64,000 nt of DNA from Brachycybe producta (lineage: Eukaryota > Arthropoda > Diplopoda > Playtdesmida > Andrognathidae): the NCBI GenBank assembly GCA_036925085.1, contig JAUPFP010000035.1, positions 2,297,856 through 2,361,855 of the forward strand, given 5' to 3'. A model generated the notes under the pieces. It saw only the letters and a list, made by a program, of their open reading frames with translations, was not told the DNA's origin and searched no databases. Shown here one piece after another: positions 59,123 through 64,000 of the stretch. Made by a program: the position numbers and the translations under genes. Position 1 is the stretch's first letter; every line of letters begins with the position of its first letter.

Positions 59123-60756
59123 TGAAGTGTTTTGATACCAAAACCAATGGCTGCAAGTGAAATTCTTAAATATAAAATTTGTAACCACCATGTATTTTCC
59201 ACTGCAAAAAAGTTAGAACTATAAATTCAACTTTTAACTCTCAGTCTCAGAACAGGGTTCCACCGAAAAATCATTCTTTACCTTTGAACAGGATTTTCTC
59301 ATCTTGGAACCTTGTTCAACCTGTTTCAACACAATTATTAGTCACTGTGCAGATGCACCAACGTGGTAGTAAAAATGTACCATTAATAGAGTATTAAGCA
59401 GACAATGTGAAGATTAAACAAGTCAATAAAAATGTTACAAGATCATCCTGTTTTGCTTATTTATTACAGGCATTCTGCGTATTTTCTAAAACACTAGTAA
59501 ATATGCAAAGTAACTTCAAAGAACCCAAATATAAACTATTATATCTGTAAAATTACTAGTTTTTCACTTTCAAGACATCGTAATACAACTTTAATATTAA
59601 ATACGCTGTGGACTTTTTAAACTTTTTGTATTTAGTTGGAAGACTGAATTATATATTAATTAACAGGACCTACATATACTTCCTAATTATTATAATGGTG
59701 TGCACATTCTAGAGATTTTGCTACAAACTTATAAATAAAACTTTCCATTCTGATCATTTAGATCAGTGATCATTAATTCACATTAATACTATTTTATGCA
59801 AATAATGCACCAAGTTTGTTAATACTAAATAATATAATTAATTTAAACAAACGGTAAAAATGTATGAGCGTAAATGAGATCGTAATACTGGCAAGTGATG
59901 GCAAGATATAGTATCGTAATTGATATCGTGAGGCAGCTGTTGAAAAAAGAAACATTGTTTTTGCCTTAGAATGTGGCGCCTCCTTTTCATAACAATGTGA
60001 AACACTTTTGTTTTTGTTAGGTCTGTGGTCGTTTTGAATTAAAACTCACCTCTCTGGTGAACTTGAAATTTAAAAACTGGATAACGAATTTATTTGTTGG
60101 TGTTTGTATTCTGGATTTGTGATAGTAAATCCCTTAACCAGACATTCTTAAATATTTGCTACAATCCAATGAAAATACCACACTTCACGTAGCAACAAAA
60201 ATGTGTGTTAATTAGTCACCAATTACGTGGTTTCACTAAGTAAAAGACCTAAAAAGATTTTGACCCTGTTGCATAATTAAAATAATTTTGCTAAAGTTAG
60301 GCGTTTGATAACTTTTGCTGCATCTAATTTCTATTTTAAAAACAGAAAATCACACTATTCAACTTTAAAATGTTTCTCTCCATAAGAAAATCTCATGACA
60401 ACTTCGTGAAACATTTGTGTAATTAATAAAAAAACTACTTCCAATAAATTCAGAAGTAAAGTTCAAATAATTACCTTGACCTGTTATTCAAATGGCAACA
60501 GTCAAAATATTTCTGAAAATAAAAGTCATTGTAAATAGAAGTTTTCAAAGATACAAAAAAAAGTTTCAAATACAAAAATATATTAAACTCATACTTCAAT
60601 AAAAACATATTTACAAAACTTGTGAACATACCCGATAATCTTATGTATTTTTTGTTTCCAATTACCATCACCAATAAATATTACAAATGCTCCCATAAAT
60701 TATCAGAATTCACCAAATAATTTCCTGCAAAGTAACAAAACAAAAACAAAAAGGCT
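59123..60756. other. AT-rich spacer, no gene seen
   Basis: No feature supported. Confidence 0.5.
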
Positions 60757-60764
60757 ATCTAAAG

Positions 60765-61090
60765 CAAGGGTTAGCAAACTACAACCACACTGCCTACTAC
60801 TGCGTGGCCGCGAACTAAGGATTCAATTAATTGAATTTCCAAATTTAAATGTAACTTTAATTAAATATAAAATAAAATTTCATTTCAATTGCAATTAATT
60901 CATTTCTTAACAGAATTTTCAATTTTTTTTATAGTAAGAGATTTATTGAAATGGCCGGATTTGATACGTTTTGTGTCATAGTCAATAGATGGCGATGTGA
61001 GAATTTTTACTTCTTTTTGGCTCGCAACATAAAAAATATTTTACTATCCGGCCCTTTTCAAAAAAAAAAGAAAACGTTTGCTGACCCCTG
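60765..61090. mobile_element. hAT-type MITE with 8-bp target duplication
   Basis: Ends CAAGGGTTAGCAAAC / GTTTGCTGACCCCTG, flanked by ATCTAAAG (60,757-60,764) and ATTTAAAG (61,091-61,098). The inner GGCCG and CATAAAAAATATTTTAC parts are also typical of hAT MITEs. 326 bp. Confidence 0.88.
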
Positions 61091-61440
61091 ATTTAAAGCA
61101 AGATAGATTTTATCAAAATGCAGTTTAACCGCAAATATAAATAAATAAAATGTATTTATGACATTATTCTTAAATTATGACTTCTGATTGCTGAAATTTC
61201 TAAATTTCTAATATTTTTTTAAATAAACTAACTTGCAACTTTTAAATTCCAAATGTTTGACAAAAATAATTCATATGCAAGCTCGGATATTATAAAGAAA
61301 GACAACCAGTACTTGAACTTTGAAATTGAACCCTCAGAACAGCAAAATCCTGATTTAATGAGTTTTCTTATGTTGAAACCCTTCACCACAAACACCAATC
61401 ATACTAATGTAATATAGTTTAGTATCCTTTTTCATCAAGG

Positions 61441-61646
61441 TTAACTGTATGATTCATAGGGTCTGTGATTCGACAAATGGATGCATTTCCGACCAATTCG
61501 ACGATACTGACGTCCCAAAACATACATACTGATACTGAACACCACTGAAATGACAGCAATCCCAGTCAGAATTCCAAACGAGAGAATCATTTTCGACGTT
61601 GCGAGGCATGTTGTATTTTCTTCTAAATGTCTCGTCTTTGTTACAT
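61441..61646 (-). CDS. Last exon of a single-pass membrane protein
   Basis: On the minus strand, TTGTTCTAG precedes the exon. Read in phase 1 it encodes DVTKTRHLEENTTCLATSK, then a hydrophobic span (ILSFGILTGIAVISVVFSIS) and a basic tail with CIHLSNHRPYESYS before TAA at 61,443-61,441. The layout is that of a type I membrane protein: juxtamembrane segment with one N-X-T glycosylation site, one membrane span, and a ~27-residue cytoplasmic tail. The phase joins exactly to the exon at 62,282-62,489. Protein family not recognised. Confidence 0.65.
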
Positions 61647-62281
61647 CTAGAACAACAATATCTCATTCAAATGAAATGTTTCAAAATGATTATTTAGCAA
61701 AATGAACTAACATAATACTAATAATGTACTATGTACTAATAAAATACTATGTGTTAGTAAAGATACGAGCATAAGTAGTTCTTCTTAGATAGTCTAAAAA
61801 AATCATTTCAGATGGTTTACGAACAGCTATTTTTTTTCGAATTCTGATTATTAATCTGTCTTTCAGGCTCAAAATTAAGAGAAACTAGAAAGGGTTTAGG
61901 AAACTAAATGGATAGCTCAATAACGTAAACATATTGTTACGTTTATATCTTTAAAAATAAACGTTTTATAAACGACATTATTAAAGTTATGTTGAAAAAT
62001 ATCAACCTGAAAACACTCCTAAGTGATTGAGCAACCTGTCTAGTTTTTAACACACAGTCAAGTTTCTCTTCAATTTTGCACCTGAAAGACAGAATAACCA
62101 AAGTTGGAGAAACTTTTACACTTTCAAAACACCATAAACAAACTTCATAGAATTAGAAAGCCATTAAAACAATAATTTGAACATAATTGTTTGTTTACTT
62201 GAATTGTTTGACACTATCCGAGAATAACTAATTGGAAATAAAAAAAAATTTTCCAGACATGTCACCATGTTGTTTCTTTAC

Positions 62282-62489
62282 CGGATTTAAGGTGATCTAG
62301 GGCAATCGCATCCAGTTCAATCTGCGGTGCTCGAACTTCAAACGCATTAAACACGTCTATAATATCAACCACACTTCCGTCATTATTTGTCAACAGATAC
62401 TTGTCTCTCTCGATCACATCCGCTGCTATTGTTGCAGAATGTTGACTTCTTTGGTAGTGTCTTCCTTCACGAGTTACACAAGGAAACAA
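62282..62489 (-). CDS. Penultimate exon of the same membrane protein
   Basis: Acceptor ATATTATAG precedes TTGTTTCCTTG; donor TCCG|GTAAAG follows at 62,281-62,280. The exon encodes FPCVTREGRHYQRSQ then DVIERDKYLLTNNDGSVVDI and VFNAFEVRAPQIELDAIALD, a polar extracellular-looking segment with acidic repeats. It ends in phase 1 (TCC G), which matches the AT that starts the next exon. Upstream exons must lie beyond, but the segment up to 63,205 shows none I can support. ZP-domain proteins have a comparable linker-membrane-tail ending, but no ZP cysteine pattern is in view. Confidence 0.65.
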
Positions 62490-63204
62490 CTATAATATAA
62501 TAAAAGAAAAATAAGTTTAAACAAGTAAATTTATTTAAAAAGTACACGGCAGGTTTCTATTTTCTAAACAAATTTATTCCATAATTTAAGAAAATGACAG
62601 CACTTGAATTTTCAACTTGAACACTCTACATAAGCTCCACCATAACATCCTCTCTTTGTTGAGTACCGTTTAATTAGGCTTCACTTTAATAAAAAAATTG
62701 CTCAGAGGGTTCAAATACCAAGTTTACTTTTCGAATTTGGGTCTGAAAGACGGTTTACTGTATTCACAGTAATCAAGCTAAAAACACCTTCATTTAATAT
62801 ATATTCACGACATTATAAAAAGTGACGCGTTTATATCTATTGAGGGCTTTGCGCCCTGTGACACTTTGGCATTTCTAGTGTTTGTTGTGTTTCAGTATAC
62901 TCACTAGGGTGGCCCTTGTTATATGAAAAAAAATTAAAACATGCTAATTTAACCATCTGACCCCATCAAATTATTCCAATTATGATAAGAAAACATTGTG
63001 CAAATTTTTTTTAAAATCGGATAATATTTAGGGGTGGCCCCCGAACCCCTAAGGTTTCACATATATCATACCTATTATACCATTATTCTAGGAAAACTAA
63101 AAAGTAACTTAATATTTTTCAAAAACCTTTCAGGAACAAACCAAGATTGTTTTTAAACATATAACATTTCAAATCATGCACGTCCATTTTTACACAACTT
63201 CTGA
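62490..63204. other. Non-coding: intron of the membrane gene and/or 3' flank of the next gene
   Basis: AT-rich, no ORF. Contains two GGGTGGCCC-type motifs near 62,908 and 63,034. Confidence 0.5.
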
Positions 63205-63924
63205 CTAATTTTTAGCATGATTTTTCGAGAGAGAGTTGTTTGAACAGTCCAGAAACTTTTGCCTATGGTCAGACACGACTTGCAGCAGGAACTGCAACTG
63301 CTCCTCCCCTTTCGTTAACTTTTTGTTAAAATCGTGGATGAGTGCCACACCACGCTCAGCCCTGTCATTAACAACAGCCAGCTCTCTGAGAATAGCCACA
63401 GATGCCTTGTATGACTCATCATCTTCCCACTGAGAAGGATCCTTTGATAGGAATGCATTATGCAATCCCAATTGTTGGAACAGTCTCTTAGAGTTGGTCG
63501 TGCAGAACTGTTCCAAACCTCTGCTTCCGAAAAACGCATCTGGTTCCACTCTAGGGCGCTTCGGTGGAATGTCCGGAGCTTCAATGTCCATGGCTGCAAG
63601 CATAAGTTTCTTACACTCTGGAGAAACTCTAGAATCAAATAGATCCAATCCAACCAGTTCCTCAGACAGATACCATAGGTGGAGTCCGAGTTTTTTGCAC
63701 GTCTTTTTGGAAACATCTGTTTGAGGGTACCTGATAAGTTGTCCCATCAGGTTGAAGTCATTCAAAGGCACCTCCACAGCTAGTGGCGCGGCCATCCATA
63801 CCTTGAGATAAACCAAGACAGAGAAGACAGCTAGGTCATGGATTCCTCTTTGTTCCGAAGCAGTCACGTATTGTAAACGAAACTCGAATAACCAACGGGT
63901 CAAGAACAGTGTGCTGCTGCAATT
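63205..63924 (-). CDS. 3'-terminal exon of an uncharacterised invertebrate protein
   Basis: About 239 open codons on the minus strand ending at TAA near 63,205. No in-frame ATG starts it; CCCCTAG at 63,930-63,925 can serve as acceptor, after which AATTGCAGC is in frame, so an upstream exon is expected beyond. The sequence is even in composition with no low complexity: FRLQYVTASEQRGIHDLAVF, LWYLSEELVGLDLFDSRVS, then ELAVVNDRAERGVALIHDF and GEEQLQFLLQVVSDHRQKF. I recall similar ERG-ALI / EEQ-FLLQVV sequences as uncharacterised multi-copy proteins of invertebrates, possibly mobile-element associated; this is memory, not a search. No domain assigned. Confidence 0.65.
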   Translation of the reverse strand, partial: NCSSTLFLTRWLFEFRLQYVTASEQRGIHDLAVFSVLVYLKVWMAAPLAVEVPLNDFNLMGQLIRYPQTDVSKKTCKKLGLHLWYLSEELVGLDLFDSRVSPECKKLMLAAMDIEAPDIPPKRPRVEPDAFFGSRGLEQFCTTNSKRLFQQLGLHNAFLSKDPSQWEDDESYKASVAILRELAVVNDRAERGVALIHDFNKKLTKGEEQLQFLLQVVSDHRQKFLDCSNNSLSKNHAKN

Positions 63925-64000
63925 CTAGGGGATTCCCCTATCGCGCTCACTCACAAGCTCACTCACTTCTGGTTGTTACTAGGAGAAAGACACAGAAGCT

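Overview
The window is animal nuclear DNA, most likely from a marine invertebrate, but I cannot name the phylum. The evidence is an AT-rich background, almost no long host ORFs, spliced coding exons with GT/AG borders, and many kinds of eukaryotic mobile element: LTR, LINE, SINE, Helitron-like, mariner/pogo, hAT and other MITE-like inverted repeats.

Layout. 1-10,884: a (TA/CATATA)n microsatellite split by a complete 10.3-kb LTR retroelement (64-10,349). Its two 686-bp LTRs read identical by eye. It encodes a 793-residue Gag-protease and a second, unrecognised 725-residue protein, with no reverse transcriptase, RNase H or integrase. Its long non-coding stretches are full of nested stem-loops. 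11-28 kb: AT-rich spacer with MITEs, a SINE with a perfect 12-bp target duplication, an inverted pair of ~0.75-kb repeat arms and a near-identical 324-bp inverted repeat. 28.6-29.4 kb: a solo LTR of another family and a small hAT. 32-38 kb: a mariner-type MITE, a ~0.96-kb inverted-repeat element, and a frameshifted LINE cut off just after the RT active site. 38-40.6 kb: two back-to-back Helitron-like elements, the first loaded with opposed TTGCCCTAAA / TTTAGGGCAA minisatellites, then a pogo-like MITE. 41-47 kb: LINE remnant, spacer, and a ~0.6-kb strictly alternating purine-pyrimidine array. 48.4-51.2 kb: the 3' half of a second LTR retroelement on the minus strand, with a decayed ORF2-like region. 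52-59 kb: MITEs and two solo LTRs of the first family, one of them carrying a nested hAT. 60.7-61.1 kb: a hAT MITE. 61.4-63.9 kb: the only plausible host-type coding sequence, all on the minus strand: the last two exons of a single-pass membrane protein and a 3'-terminal exon of an uncharacterised protein.

How it fits together. The main story is a young non-autonomous retroelement that supplies Gag-PR and an unknown second protein, presumably borrows RT and integrase in trans, and carries an unusually structured RNA. Older copies (58.4 kb, 56.9-58.3 kb) show the family has been active for some time, and the minus-strand element at 48-51 kb may share a version of the second protein.
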